Below, in pieces: positions 1 to 9,166 of a stretch of 64,000 nucleotides of DNA; the first letter of the stretch is position 1, and each line of letters begins with the position of its first letter. The DNA comes from Streptomyces paludis (lineage in GTDB: Bacteria > Actinomycetota > Actinomycetes > Streptomycetales > Streptomycetaceae). The stretch spans positions 3,224,001-3,288,000 of the forward strand of contig NZ_CP031194.1 in the NCBI RefSeq assembly GCF_003344965.1, written 5' to 3'. Position numbers and translations under genes: made by a program. The notes beneath the pieces were generated by a model. That model was not told the DNA's origin. It saw nothing but the letters and a program-made list of their open reading frames with translations, and made no database searches.

Positions 1-1896
1 CATTCGATCTATTCGAACAAGGATGTCTTTCTGCGGGAGCTTATCTCCAATGCCTCCGACGCACTGGACAAACTCCGGTTGGAAGTTCTGCGGGACGACG
101 GGCTCAAGGAAGATGTGTCGGACCTCCATATCGGTATCGAGGTCGACAAGAAGGAGCGCACACTGACCGTGCGCGACAACGGCATCGGTATGTCGCATGC
201 CGAGGTTGTGCAGCTCATCGGGACGATCGCGAATTCCGGTACCGCAAAATTCCTCAAGGAGCTGAAGGAGAGCCGGGAAAGCCGCGAGGGCCAGGAAGCG
301 GGGACTGTTTCCGAGGAGTTGATCGGGCAGTTCGGGGTGGGGTTCTACGCGAGCTTCATGGTGGCCGACGAGGTGACGTTGCTGACCCGGCGTGCCGGGG
401 AGAGTACGGGGACGCGCTGGGAGTCGAGCGGGGAGGGGACGTACACCGTCGAGTCGGTGGACGACGCGCCGCAGGGGACGTCCGTGACGCTGCGGCTGAA
501 GCCCGAGGACACCGAGGACCAGCTCTTCGACTACACGTCCGGCTGGAAGATCCGGGAAATCGTCAAGCGGTACTCGGACTTCATCACCTGGCCCATCCGG
601 ATGGCCGCCGAATCGACCGTCTCGGCCGACGAAGAGAGCGTCGACGGGACTCCGCGTGAACCCGAGACCGTCAATTCGATGAAGGCCCTGTGGGCGCGGT
701 CCCGGAGCGAGGTGACCGATGAAGAGTACAACGAGCTGTACAAGCACATCAGTCACGACTGGACCGATCCGCTGGAAACCGTCCGCATGCAGGCGGAAGG
801 CACCTTCGAATACCAGGCGCTGCTCTTCATTCCGTCCCACGCCCCGCAGGACCTGTTCATGCAGGGACACAAGCGCGGTGTGCAGCTGTACGTGAAGCGC
901 GTGTTCATCATGGACGACTGCGAAGCGCTCATGCCGGAATACCTGCGCTTCGTCAAGGGTGTGGTGGACGCCCAGGACCTGTCGCTGAATGTGTCGCGGG
1001 AGATCCTCCAGCAGGACCGTCAGATCCAGTTGATGCACCGGCGGCTGGTGAAGAAGGTGCTGTCCACGGTGAAGGACATGATGTCCGCGCACCCGGACCG
1101 CTACGCGACGTTCTGGCGGGAGTTCGGCCGGGTCGTCAAGGAAGGGCTGCTCAGCGACTACGAGAACCGCGACGCGATCCTCGGTGTCTCGTCGTTCGCC
1201 ACCACCCAGGACACGGAGAAGCCGACCACCCTGCGCGCCTATGTGGAGCGTATGAAGGAAGGCCAGCAGCACATCTTCTACATGACCGGCGAGTCGCGCT
1301 CGGCCATCGAGAGTTCGCCGCACATGGAGGCGTTCAAGGCCAAGGGCTTCGAAGTGCTGTTGCTGACCGACCCGGTGGACGAGGTCTGGGTGCAGTCCGT
1401 CCCCGAGTTCGAGGGGAAGCAGCTCCAGTCGATCGCCAAGGGCGAGGTCGACCTCGACACCGACGAGGAGAAGAAGGAGGTCGAGGCCGAGCGCGAGAAG
1501 CGGCAGCAGGAGTACGCCGGCCTGCTGACCTGGCTGACGGCCCAACTGAGCGAGCAGGTCAAGGAGGTACGGCTGTCGTCCCGGCTCACCGTGTCGCCCG
1601 CCTGCATCGTCGGGGACACGCACGATGTGACCCCCGCCCTGGAGAACATGTACCGCGCGATGGGCCAGGAGATCCCGCAGGTCAAGCGGATCCTTGAACT
1701 CAACCCCACCCACGGGCTGGTCAGCGGGCTGCGCAAGGCGCATGCCGCGCAGGCGGAGGACTCGGACAGTGGTTCCGGGCTCGACGAGGCCGCCGAGCTG
1801 CTCTACGGGATGGCCCTCCTCGCGGACGGCGGCGAGCTGAGCGACCCGGCGCGCTTTATCCGGCTCATGGCGGACCGGCTGGAGCGCACGCTCTGA
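1..1896 (+). CDS. htpG: Molecular chaperone HtpG (Hsp90), 5' end outside window
   Basis: Cytosolic ATP-dependent Hsp90 chaperone. The frame is open from base 1, so the N-terminus is cut off; by comparison with E. coli HtpG about 25-30 residues are missing. The first residues read HSIYSNKDVFLRELISNASD, the conserved Hsp90 N-terminal segment. The GHKL nucleotide site follows (DNGIGM near residue 60, GQFGVGFYASF near 115), then the middle domain (SLNVSREILQQ) and the C-terminal dimerisation part. The stop at 1894-1896 is followed 14 bases later by a strong hairpin terminator. Family identity is certain. Confidence 0.97.
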   Translation, partial: HSIYSNKDVFLRELISNASDALDKLRLEVLRDDGLKEDVSDLHIGIEVDKKERTLTVRDNGIGMSHAEVVQLIGTIANSGTAKFLKELKESRESREGQEAGTVSEELIGQFGVGFYASFMVADEVTLLTRRAGESTGTRWESSGEGTYTVESVDDAPQGTSVTLRLKPEDTEDQLFDYTSGWKIREIVKRYSDFITWPIRMAAESTVSADEESVDGTPREPETVNSMKALWARSRSEVTDEEYNELYKHISHDWTDPLETVRMQAEGTFEYQALLFIPSHAPQDLFMQGHKRGVQLYVKRVFIMDDCEALMPEYLRFVKGVVDAQDLSLNVSREILQQDRQIQLMHRRLVKKVLSTVKDMMSAHPDRYATFWREFGRVVKEGLLSDYENRDAILGVSSFATTQDTEKPTTLRAYVERMKEGQQHIFYMTGESRSAIESSPHMEAFKAKGFEVLLLTDPVDEVWVQSVPEFEGKQLQSIAKGEVDLDTDEEKKEVEAEREKRQQEYAGLLTWLTAQLSEQVKEVRLSSRLTVSPACIVGDTHDVTPALENMYRAMGQEIPQVKRILELNPTHGLVSGLRKAHAAQAEDSDSGSGLDEAAELLYGMALLADGGELSDPARFIRLMADRLERTL

Positions 1897-1910
1897 CGAC
1901 ACGCACACCC

Positions 1911-1940
1911 GAAGGTGCCTTCCGCCCGGGAGGCACCTTC
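1911..1940 (+). terminator. Rho-independent-type hairpin after htpG
   Basis: A perfect 10-bp inverted repeat, gaaggtgcct / aggcaccttc, with a 10-base loop begins 14 bases after the htpG stop. There is no long U-tract, which is normal for Streptomyces terminators. Confidence 0.85.
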
Positions 1941-2104
1941 GTGTCGTTCTGGCGACGCTCCGACGTGACAGTGATCGGCCGCAAAAGCACGGGACGTTGC
2001 GCTCTTCGCACTACGTCACGCGTCATAACAAGCCGAAATCCCAGGAACCGGCGTGCCTGTCCGTCTTCACGGTGATGCTTCCGCCACCCGACGGAAGGAT
2101 TGTC

Positions 2105-3403
2105 ATGCCCTCAGCCAAGCTGCACCCGCACCCGCACCCAGCGCGAAGACGCGCATGGGGCCTGACCCTGCTCATCGCCGCCGCGCTGCTGTTCACGGGC
2201 GGCCCCCTGCCCGCCGTCGCCGCTCCGCAGGCGGGCCCGACCGATCTGACCGTCGAGGAGCTGCGCCTGACCCAGGCGGTGCCGCAGGACATACTGCGGC
2301 GCAGCGGGTACGGGGATGCGGGGCCGGCCCTCGACACGGCCCTCCGGCAGACGCAGTCGGTGGCGGCGGCCGAGGCGGTCGTCGCCCAGCACGGTCTTCA
2401 GCTGTGGAAGCGTGCCGTGAATCAGGCACGGGGGCTGACCCCGGTGGTCGGGGACCTGAGCAAGGAGGACGACCGCCCGCTGTACTGGGCGCGGCTCGCC
2501 ATGTCCAAGGTCCTGCGTCAGTGGCAGCCGGTTTTCGGTCTCTCCGACGCCTCCAGGACGGCGCTGCTCGACAAGCTGGAGATCTCCTCACGAGGCCAGG
2601 ACTCCGTGTCCTGGGAGCCTCTTCCCCCGGACCAGCCCTGGAAGTTGAACAAGATCGTGCTGACCGGGTTCGACCCGTTCGGTCTGAGCGGCGACATCCG
2701 CGCCAGCAATCCGTCCGGTGCGGCGGCACTGGCGCTGGACGGTGAACTTGTACTCAGCGACAACGGCCGTTTCTTCCGTATCGAGACCATCATGCTCCCC
2801 GTCCGCTGGAAGGACTTCACCGAAGGCACCGTCGAACGCGCCCTGAGTGAGCCCATCGCGCGGGCCGACATGTTCTTCACGGTGAGCCAGGGCCGGCCCG
2901 GCCGATTCGACCTGGAGAACTACAACGGGGCCTGGCGGGGAGGAGCGCTGGACAACGAGAACGCGTCCAGCACGGGGCTCATCCCGGTGAGTGATCCCGC
3001 CACCCAGCCGCAGTGGACCGCGAGCACGCACTCCCACCCGTTCATCGTGTCGGTGAATTCCGGCCGGTTCCCCGTGTACAACAACACGCAGGTGACGGAG
3101 ATCCCTGTCCTCTCTCCCCCCGGAACCGCCCCTGTCGTACGGCCCAACGGCCCCAGCAGTGTCTGGTCGACGGCCCGGGCGGGCAGTGGCGGGGACTTCC
3201 TGTCGAACGAGGTCGCCTACCGGGCCACTCTGCTCCGTGACCGGATGGGGAGGTCCGGCATGCCGGGAGGTCATGTGCACACACCGGTGCTGGAGTTCGG
3301 GTCCGGGGCGGTGACCGACGCCCAGCTGGTCCGTAACCGGCAGGACATCCTGGCCCAGCTCCACCGGATCATCAGGGTCGCCGGCGCCGCACCTCTCCCT
3401 TAA
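2105..3403 (+). CDS. Secreted pyroglutamyl-peptidase I (C15)-like protein, catalytic Cys replaced by Ser
   Basis: 432 aa. I chose the ATG at 2105 because GGAAGG lies 7 bases upstream and a signal peptide follows at once: a basic start, a hydrophobic stretch at residues 18-35 and an AVAA-type cleavage site near 40. An upstream in-frame start at 1997 would bury this signal. The C-terminal two thirds resemble peptidase C15: TGFDPFG near residue 185, SQGRPGRFDLEN with the expected Glu, and GGHVHTP with the candidate His392. In C15 enzymes the nucleophile sits in a G-T-Y/F-V-C-N motif; here the aligned segment reads GDFLSN, with Ser367 in place of Cys. Typical cytosolic C15 enzymes are about 215 aa, so this is an unusual secreted, N-terminally extended form. 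Peptidase activity is uncertain. Confidence 0.8.
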   Translation: MPSAKLHPHPHPARRRAWGLTLLIAAALLFTGGPLPAVAAPQAGPTDLTVEELRLTQAVPQDILRRSGYGDAGPALDTALRQTQSVAAAEAVVAQHGLQLWKRAVNQARGLTPVVGDLSKEDDRPLYWARLAMSKVLRQWQPVFGLSDASRTALLDKLEISSRGQDSVSWEPLPPDQPWKLNKIVLTGFDPFGLSGDIRASNPSGAAALALDGELVLSDNGRFFRIETIMLPVRWKDFTEGTVERALSEPIARADMFFTVSQGRPGRFDLENYNGAWRGGALDNENASSTGLIPVSDPATQPQWTASTHSHPFIVSVNSGRFPVYNNTQVTEIPVLSPPGTAPVVRPNGPSSVWSTARAGSGGDFLSNEVAYRATLLRDRMGRSGMPGGHVHTPVLEFGSGAVTDAQLVRNRQDILAQLHRIIRVAGAAPLP

Positions 3404-3605
3404 GGGCACCCTCCAGCCCCCTTCGGCCCCGTCTCTGGCACCCTCCAACCCTCTCTAACCCCCTCCGGCCCCTTCCGTCCCACCCACACCACCGAGCGTA
3501 CGTGAGTCACTACAACGGGGTCACCATCCCCCTAGTCACACGCGGCCCCGCTCAACCATGGTGGAAGCGCGCACACAAAGGAAGAAACCGGGGGGGGAGG
3601 GCGGC
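3404..3605. other. Pyrimidine-rich intergenic region
   Basis: The first ~90 bases are a C/T-rich run of ccctcc/cccctc-like repeats on the + strand. The rest holds the leader of the NTPase gene, including a long G-run used as its ribosome binding site. I see no gene or hairpin. Confidence 0.5.
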
Positions 3606-5678
3606 ATGGTGGCCATGCCGGCGGAGCGGCCTCAAGGTGTCAGAGACGTGGGGCGGCTGTTCAACGAGTGCCGTAGTCGTACGGGCGAGAGCCGTGAGCT
3701 TCCGATCATCACACTGCTCGGTCGGCGGGGCAGCGGCAAGACCACCACACTCCACTGGCTCGGCTATCTGGCCTCCAACAGGCCCAACGCCCTGTACGAC
3801 TTCGCCTCGGCCGCCGCCAAACGGCCGCACGAGGTGGCGGCGCGGCTGGCGCTCGGGCTCTCGTACCGTTTCCCCCGGCAGCCCGCCGTGCTCTTTCCCC
3901 GGCTGGCGCTCGGGCTGCTCGTCATCCACACCACGATCGGCCTGGGCGGCGCCGACCCCGGGGCCGTACGGGCGGAGCTGAAGCGGGCGCTGCGGCAGGC
4001 CAAGGAGAGCACCGAGGCGTACGAGCGGCGCAACGGGGCCGTCGAGGCGTTCGGGGTGCTCCAGGACCTCAACCTCATTCCGCTGCCGGGCGCCAACCTC
4101 GCCCTGAAACTCGTCCAGTTCGGGCTGCCGAGGCTGCCCGTCACCGTCATGTGGCGCACCGGGCTGAGCTGGTACGCCGACGGCCCCAACCGGCCGGTCG
4201 ACGCGCTGGTGCGCCTCAACGAGCTGGCGGGGAGCGAGGCGCCGCAGGACCGGGAAGAGGTCGACCGGGTGCTGTGCGGGGCGTTCGTGGAGGATCTGCG
4301 CGACCACTTCGTACGGCACCGGCGCGACAAGCAGTGTGTCGCGCTGCTCGACAACATCGATGTGCCCAGGGGCCGCGAGTTCCTGGATCTGCTGGTACGC
4401 GTCAGGGAGGCCAACACCGCGCTGGAGCGCGGCCACGACCCGCTGCTCGTCGTCGCGACGGCCGCCAACGCCCGTGCCGTACCCGGCCCCTACGCCCCGG
4501 ATCTCCCGGCCGAGCTGCGTATCCGCGCGCCCGAGGAGGTCTCGTACCAGGACTGGCGGACAAGCATTCCGCGGCCCGCGTCGACCACGAAGTGGCACTG
4601 GTACCCGGTCCGGCTGCGCGATCTCACCGAGCCGGAGGTGACCACACTGACCGAGCGCAGGGCGAGCGCGCTCGTCCCCACCACACCGCTGATCCACCGG
4701 CTCTCGTACGGGCACCCCTGGAGCGCCCGCGTCATGCTCGACGCCGCGCACGCCATCGTCGTCGAGCGCGGCGGCGGGGCGGCGGAGCTGCGCCAGATCC
4801 TCGACTCGCCCGCGCCGGTGCCGGGGCCGCCGGAGGACCCGATGCCGCTGGACGCGGCGGCCCGGCGCTATCTGCTGCGCGATCTGTCCGAGGGGCAGCG
4901 GGCGGCGCTCCAGGTCTGTGCCGCCGCGCGCGCCTTCGACTCGGCGCTGGACGCGGGCGTGCTGGAGCAGTTCGACCAGCTCACCAAGGACACCCTGCGC
5001 CGGGACATCGACGCCAGGCTCTGGCTGGACCCGCCGGTCCCCGAGGACGCCGGCACGCGCGGCGGGCGCGGCAGCGGCTATCTGGAGTACTGCCGGGAGG
5101 AGGAGAGACCCGCCGTCGTCCTCCAGCCGTGGCTGCGGCTCGTACTGCTCCAGGCGCTCTCCCAGCAGCCGCCCGACGCCCCGTCCGGCTGGACCACCAC
5201 CCATGAGGCGCTCCGGGGCTGGCACCGGAGCGAGCAGTGGCCGCGAAGACACGCCCTGGACGCCCGCTACCACGCCCTCGCCCTCAACGAGCTGGACCGT
5301 ACCGTCGCGTATCTCGCCGAGCGGTTCCACGAACTCCCCACCACCGACCAGTGGCTCTACGAGCTGTACGCGATCACCGCCGCGCCGATGCGCGTCCCGG
5401 TGGCACCCAGCGGACCGGGGCTGCGCGGCCCCACGCCCTCCGACCGCGTACGGCAGCTGGCCGAGCGGCTGGCGCCCGCCTCCCTCGACGAACACTGGTC
5501 GCTGACCATGCTGGTCACGGCGTTGTGGCTGGCCGCCGATCCCCGTAACCGGGTCGCGCACTCCGCCCCCGAACTCAACTCCACCATCGCGGCGATGTTC
5601 CACCGGCTGGCCGCGCTGCCCCACAGCGGTGCGGCGGGTCTCCTCCGGGAGGCCGAGCGGTACGAGCCCCGGCCATGA
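3606..5678 (+). CDS. P-loop NTPase, conserved hypothetical
   Basis: 690 aa. Walker A is GRRGSGKT at residues 39-46 and a Walker B-like VALLDNID lies near 245-252, as in AAA+/STAND-type NTPases. The remainder is mostly alpha-helical and I recognise no named domain. The ATG at 3606 follows a gggggagggcggc Shine-Dalgarno tract; an in-frame ATG at 3558 would add 16 residues. There is no signal peptide or clear membrane helix, so it is probably cytosolic. Only 64 bases separate it from the downstream periplasmic-binding-like gene, suggesting one transcript and a sensing partnership, which is inference. Confidence 0.75.
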   Translation: MVAMPAERPQGVRDVGRLFNECRSRTGESRELPIITLLGRRGSGKTTTLHWLGYLASNRPNALYDFASAAAKRPHEVAARLALGLSYRFPRQPAVLFPRLALGLLVIHTTIGLGGADPGAVRAELKRALRQAKESTEAYERRNGAVEAFGVLQDLNLIPLPGANLALKLVQFGLPRLPVTVMWRTGLSWYADGPNRPVDALVRLNELAGSEAPQDREEVDRVLCGAFVEDLRDHFVRHRRDKQCVALLDNIDVPRGREFLDLLVRVREANTALERGHDPLLVVATAANARAVPGPYAPDLPAELRIRAPEEVSYQDWRTSIPRPASTTKWHWYPVRLRDLTEPEVTTLTERRASALVPTTPLIHRLSYGHPWSARVMLDAAHAIVVERGGGAAELRQILDSPAPVPGPPEDPMPLDAAARRYLLRDLSEGQRAALQVCAAARAFDSALDAGVLEQFDQLTKDTLRRDIDARLWLDPPVPEDAGTRGGRGSGYLEYCREEERPAVVLQPWLRLVLLQALSQQPPDAPSGWTTTHEALRGWHRSEQWPRRHALDARYHALALNELDRTVAYLAERFHELPTTDQWLYELYAITAAPMRVPVAPSGPGLRGPTPSDRVRQLAERLAPASLDEHWSLTMLVTALWLAADPRNRVAHSAPELNSTIAAMFHRLAALPHSGAAGLLREAERYEPRP

Positions 5679-5742
5679 CCGGAGCGGACGCCCGAAGCGG
5701 ACGCCCGATACCCCCCAGCAGGCGAGAGGAAGCAGCAGCGCC

Positions 5743-7293
5743 ATGACCACGTCGCTCGCGGACGATCTGCCCGACGCCAATCCGCCCGTTCCGCGCTGGC
5801 GCTTCGCCGCCCTCGGAGCCGTCGTCCTTCTCCTCCTCGGCGGCGGTGCCTTCTGGCTCTTCCGGCCCGAATCCACCGACTGCGCCGAGGGGGTGCGGCG
5901 GGTCGAGGCCGGCAATGCCACGCGCTGTGTCGGACTGACCGACGGCTCCTACCCGTTCACCAAGGACCTGCGCACCGTCTTCCGGCTGGTCGAGAAGGAG
6001 AACCGGCAGGTCACCGAGGAGGCCGCGCAGCCCGGCGGCACACCGTACGTCAGTGTCGTCTATCTGATGGGCATGAGCCCCCGCCCCGGCGACAGCAAGA
6101 ACACCGAGTCCGTACGGCATGAGCTGGAGGGCGCGTACACCGCCCAGTACGAGGCGAACCACCGCCGCGCACAGGGCCGTACGCCCCGAATCAGGCTGCT
6201 GCTCGGCGACACCGGGAGCCGGCCCGAGCAGCGCGCGTACACCCTGGAGCAGATCAGGGCGCGGCTGGACCGGGACCGGATCGTCGCGGTCGCCGGGGCC
6301 GGCACCAGCCTCGGCGGCACCCGCGAGATGGTCGCGCGGCTGAACAGCTGGGACATCGCGTCCTTCGGCTCCGTCCTCACCTCCGACGTGCTGGAGAAGT
6401 CCGCCGGTCTGGTACGGGTCGCCCCACCCAACGCGGACCAGGCGGCGGCCGCCGTGCGCTACCTGTCGCGGGAGGAGTACGCCGGGTCGAAGGTGCTCAT
6501 CGTCAAGGACTCGAACAACGACGACCTCTATACGAAGACGCTCGCGGAGAAGTTCGGCGCCGGCTTCCCCGAGCCGCGGCTGGCGGCGCCGGAACCCATG
6601 CAGTACGACTCCTCGAAGACCCAGCTCGCGACGTACTTCAGCAACCAGATGCCCAATCTCTGTCTGGAGCGGCCCGATGTCGTCTACTTCGCGGGCCGGG
6701 GACGCGATCTGCCGGACTTCCTGGCGCCGCTCTCCGAGCGCCAGTGCAGCGGCTCGCCGCTGATGGTGCTCTCCGGGGACGACACCTCGCAGGTGTTGCA
6801 GGCGGACGGCTTCAACGAGGTCAAGCAGTCGCTGCGGAAGGGGAACATCCGGCTCGTCTTCACCGGTCTCGCCCATCCCGGGGCGTGGGACCTCGCCCCG
6901 CGGTTCTTCGACCCCAACGCGATAGGGCCGTTCCTCCCCGACGGCACCTTCAGGACCACCTTCCGCGACGACAAGCTCGACGACGGCCAGGCGATCATGG
7001 GGCACGACGCGGTCCGTACCGCCGTCAAGGCGATCAGGAAGGCCGTCCCGCTGGAGAACTCGGACCAGCGGATCGAGCGCAAGGACGTCATGCAGAATCT
7101 GTCCCTTCTGTACGACGCCAACGCCGTGGCCGGGGCGAGCGGGTGGATCTCCCTGAAGAACAACGGCAGTCCCCGGGACAAGGCCATCCCCCTCATCGAA
7201 ATAGACGGCACGGGCAGCACGAAGACGATCGCTGTCGTCTCGGGCGGTGACGCAGGTACTCCGTACCTGCCGAAGTCCGCCGGGCCCGGTTGA
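5743..7293 (+). CDS. Membrane-anchored type 1 periplasmic-binding / ABC receptor-like protein
   Basis: 516 aa. A short basic/proline N-terminus is followed by one hydrophobic helix at residues ~22-42 (ALGAVVLLLLGGGAFWLF) and a large extracytoplasmic domain. Segments such as VVYLMGMS, VAVAGAGTSLGGT and VLIVKDSNNDDLY fit the two-lobed fold of branched-chain amino-acid receptor (LivJ-type) proteins. No permease or ABC ATPase lies nearby, and the helix lacks a lipobox Cys, so a sensor role with the upstream NTPase is as likely as transport. The start at 5743 has gagagga about 13 bases upstream; an in-frame start at 5629 would overlap the previous gene. Confidence 0.75.
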   Translation: MTTSLADDLPDANPPVPRWRFAALGAVVLLLLGGGAFWLFRPESTDCAEGVRRVEAGNATRCVGLTDGSYPFTKDLRTVFRLVEKENRQVTEEAAQPGGTPYVSVVYLMGMSPRPGDSKNTESVRHELEGAYTAQYEANHRRAQGRTPRIRLLLGDTGSRPEQRAYTLEQIRARLDRDRIVAVAGAGTSLGGTREMVARLNSWDIASFGSVLTSDVLEKSAGLVRVAPPNADQAAAAVRYLSREEYAGSKVLIVKDSNNDDLYTKTLAEKFGAGFPEPRLAAPEPMQYDSSKTQLATYFSNQMPNLCLERPDVVYFAGRGRDLPDFLAPLSERQCSGSPLMVLSGDDTSQVLQADGFNEVKQSLRKGNIRLVFTGLAHPGAWDLAPRFFDPNAIGPFLPDGTFRTTFRDDKLDDGQAIMGHDAVRTAVKAIRKAVPLENSDQRIERKDVMQNLSLLYDANAVAGASGWISLKNNGSPRDKAIPLIEIDGTGSTKTIAVVSGGDAGTPYLPKSAGPG

Positions 7294-7332
7294 GCGGACC
7301 GGGCTGAGCGGACCGGGCTGAGCGGACCGGGG
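7291..7332. repeat. Three tandem copies of a 14-bp unit
   Basis: tgagcggaccgggc occurs three times head to tail (last base differs), beginning on the stop codon of the receptor-like gene. Each unit carries a TGA. It is a minisatellite-like intergenic repeat upstream of the Wadjet operon. Confidence 0.9.
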
Positions 7333-7390
7333 CCGGTCTGATCTTCGTAACGGGTGAAGGGCGTGGTGAGGGAGGCATTCGCGGCTGTCA

Positions 7391-9166
7391 GTGGCACTGC
7401 GTAGCCTCTTGGTCATGCGGGAACCAGCGGCGGACAGCGACAGCTCGTGGCAGCGGCTGACCGCGTACACGTATCTGAGCGCTCCGGAGCGGCTGGAGTA
7501 CGTGGCGGTCATGCGGGTGTTCTGCGCCACCCTGCTCGCGGACCTGGCCGTCCCGGACGTGCTGGCGAAGCTCCCGGGAGGCGCGCTCACCGCCGAGACG
7601 CTCACCGCGCGGCTGGAGCAGCTGGTGCGCTGGGGCAATCTGCTGCGCAGCAGTCATACGGTGAAGGCGTCGAGCATCACCGAGTATCAGCGGGCCCGCT
7701 CCCGCTACCAGTTGTCGAAGCTCGGTGAACGGATCCAGCGCGACGCGGACGAGGTGCTGGCCGGGGCGGACGCGGCGCGCGAGGTGAGCAGCGAGCTGCT
7801 GGCCCTGGTCGAGCGCGGGCTGCGCGAGCTGGCCGGGCTGGTGGTGGGGCCGGAGGGGGCGACAGCCGGCCCGGGAGTGGCTTCCCCGGAAGCGGTCTCC
7901 CCAGGGGTGGTTTCCCCGGGAGTCGAGCCTCAGGACGCCCTGGAGCGGGTCAGTACGCTCTTCGTGCAGTTCAGCGAGTTCGCCGACTCCGTACGGGACT
8001 TCTACGCGTACCTCGGCCAGGTGCTCGCCCGCTACGACCTCGACAGCGCGGAGTACCAGGGCTTCAAGGAACTCCTCCTCGACTACGTCGAGGCCATCAC
8101 CGAGGACGTCGCCTTCCGGGCGCCGCGTATCGCCGCCCTCCTTGAGCGGCTCTGGCCCGCGCTGCCCGGCCTCCTGGAGGTGCTGGACGCGCACGCGCGC
8201 GGTCTCTCGGTGCTCAAGGGAACAGCGGCCGGAACCGGACCCGCAGGGCCGGTCGAGACACGGGTGCTGCGCAGCCGAGGACGTGAACTCGCCGACTGGG
8301 AAGGGCTGCGCGGCTGGTTCACCGATCTGGACGGGCTGGGCAGTCAGGTCGACCAGCTGCGGGACGCCACCCTGCGCGCGTTGCAGTCGCTCCTCGCCAA
8401 CGCCAAGCGGATGCTGCGCTCCGCCTCCGGCGAGATGTCCCGGCGCAACGACCTGCTGCGGCTGGCCCGTTGGTTCGACGAGGCGACGCCCGAGGACGCG
8501 CACGACATCGCGGTCGCCGCCTTCGGCATGTACGGGTCCCGGCATCTCGGGGTGGAGCCCGCCTCCGACGAGACGGTCCCCGCGTACACCAGTTGGTGGA
8601 CGGGACCCGTGGTCGAGGTGCCGGTGTCACTGCGGGAGCGGGGCAGCCGCGCTCAGCGGGGCCGGGCGGCGACGGTCGAGGACCACTCCGCGCAGAAGGC
8701 GCGGCTCCAGCGCGCCGCCCGCGAACAGGCGGCGGACCGGCGCTCGGCGGCGATCGAGCTGCGCAGCGCCTCGGGCCGGTTCGCCGGGATCGAGCTGACC
8801 TCCGCCGCCCTCGCGCTGCTGCTCGAACTGCTGGCGACCGCCCTGGGCAACGCGCGGCTGCGCGGAGCGCACCGGCAGGAGGACGAGGAGGAGCCCGCGG
8901 GGTCGGACGGGTTCACGCTGGAGGCGGCGCGCAGCGAGGACGCCGAGCTGGGCATCCGGCTCACCGTCCGCCGGGTCACCGACGCGCGTACGGTGCTCCG
9001 CTCGGTGGACGGCGAGCTGCTCCTCGACGAGCTGACGCTGACCGTCGAGGGGCTGGACGGCGACGGTGACCGGGGCAGCGGCCGGGAGAGGGACGGGGAC
9101 GGCCGTTTCCGCTCCAACGGCGTCTCCCCCGCCGCCGACTTCGCCCCGGAGGTGACCCCTTCATGA
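7391..9166 (+). CDS. jetA: Wadjet subunit JetA, DUF2397 / TIGR02677 family
   Basis: 591 aa. First gene of a four-gene operon whose product set (DUF2397, DUF2398, SMC-like ATPase, DUF2399) defines one branch of the Wadjet anti-plasmid system. JetA is the kleisin-like (MukF-like) subunit that bridges the SMC heads. The N-terminus (LTAYTYLSAPERLEYVAVMRVF) and the winged-helix-like segment after it match my recollection of TIGR02677; the middle is helical and Glu/Arg-rich. The GTG at 7391 has GGGAGG 15 bases upstream, while an ATG at 7415 is an alternative start with a weaker site. Its stop overlaps the next start as ATGA. Residues ~160-180 form a low-complexity PG/V-rich linker. Confidence 0.88.
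   Translation: MALRSLLVMREPAADSDSSWQRLTAYTYLSAPERLEYVAVMRVFCATLLADLAVPDVLAKLPGGALTAETLTARLEQLVRWGNLLRSSHTVKASSITEYQRARSRYQLSKLGERIQRDADEVLAGADAAREVSSELLALVERGLRELAGLVVGPEGATAGPGVASPEAVSPGVVSPGVEPQDALERVSTLFVQFSEFADSVRDFYAYLGQVLARYDLDSAEYQGFKELLLDYVEAITEDVAFRAPRIAALLERLWPALPGLLEVLDAHARGLSVLKGTAAGTGPAGPVETRVLRSRGRELADWEGLRGWFTDLDGLGSQVDQLRDATLRALQSLLANAKRMLRSASGEMSRRNDLLRLARWFDEATPEDAHDIAVAAFGMYGSRHLGVEPASDETVPAYTSWWTGPVVEVPVSLRERGSRAQRGRAATVEDHSAQKARLQRAAREQAADRRSAAIELRSASGRFAGIELTSAALALLLELLATALGNARLRGAHRQEDEEEPAGSDGFTLEAARSEDAELGIRLTVRRVTDARTVLRSVDGELLLDELTLTVEGLDGDGDRGSGRERDGDGRFRSNGVSPAADFAPEVTPS

Noticed and set aside
3552..5921. A 789-residue - strand frame opposite the NTPase gene
   Set aside because: Same GC-rich shadow effect; no recognisable domain, and it overlaps the whole of a + gene with Walker motifs.
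7291..7332. Possible CRISPR-like array
   Set aside because: The three 14-bp units are contiguous without unique spacers, so this is a tandem repeat.
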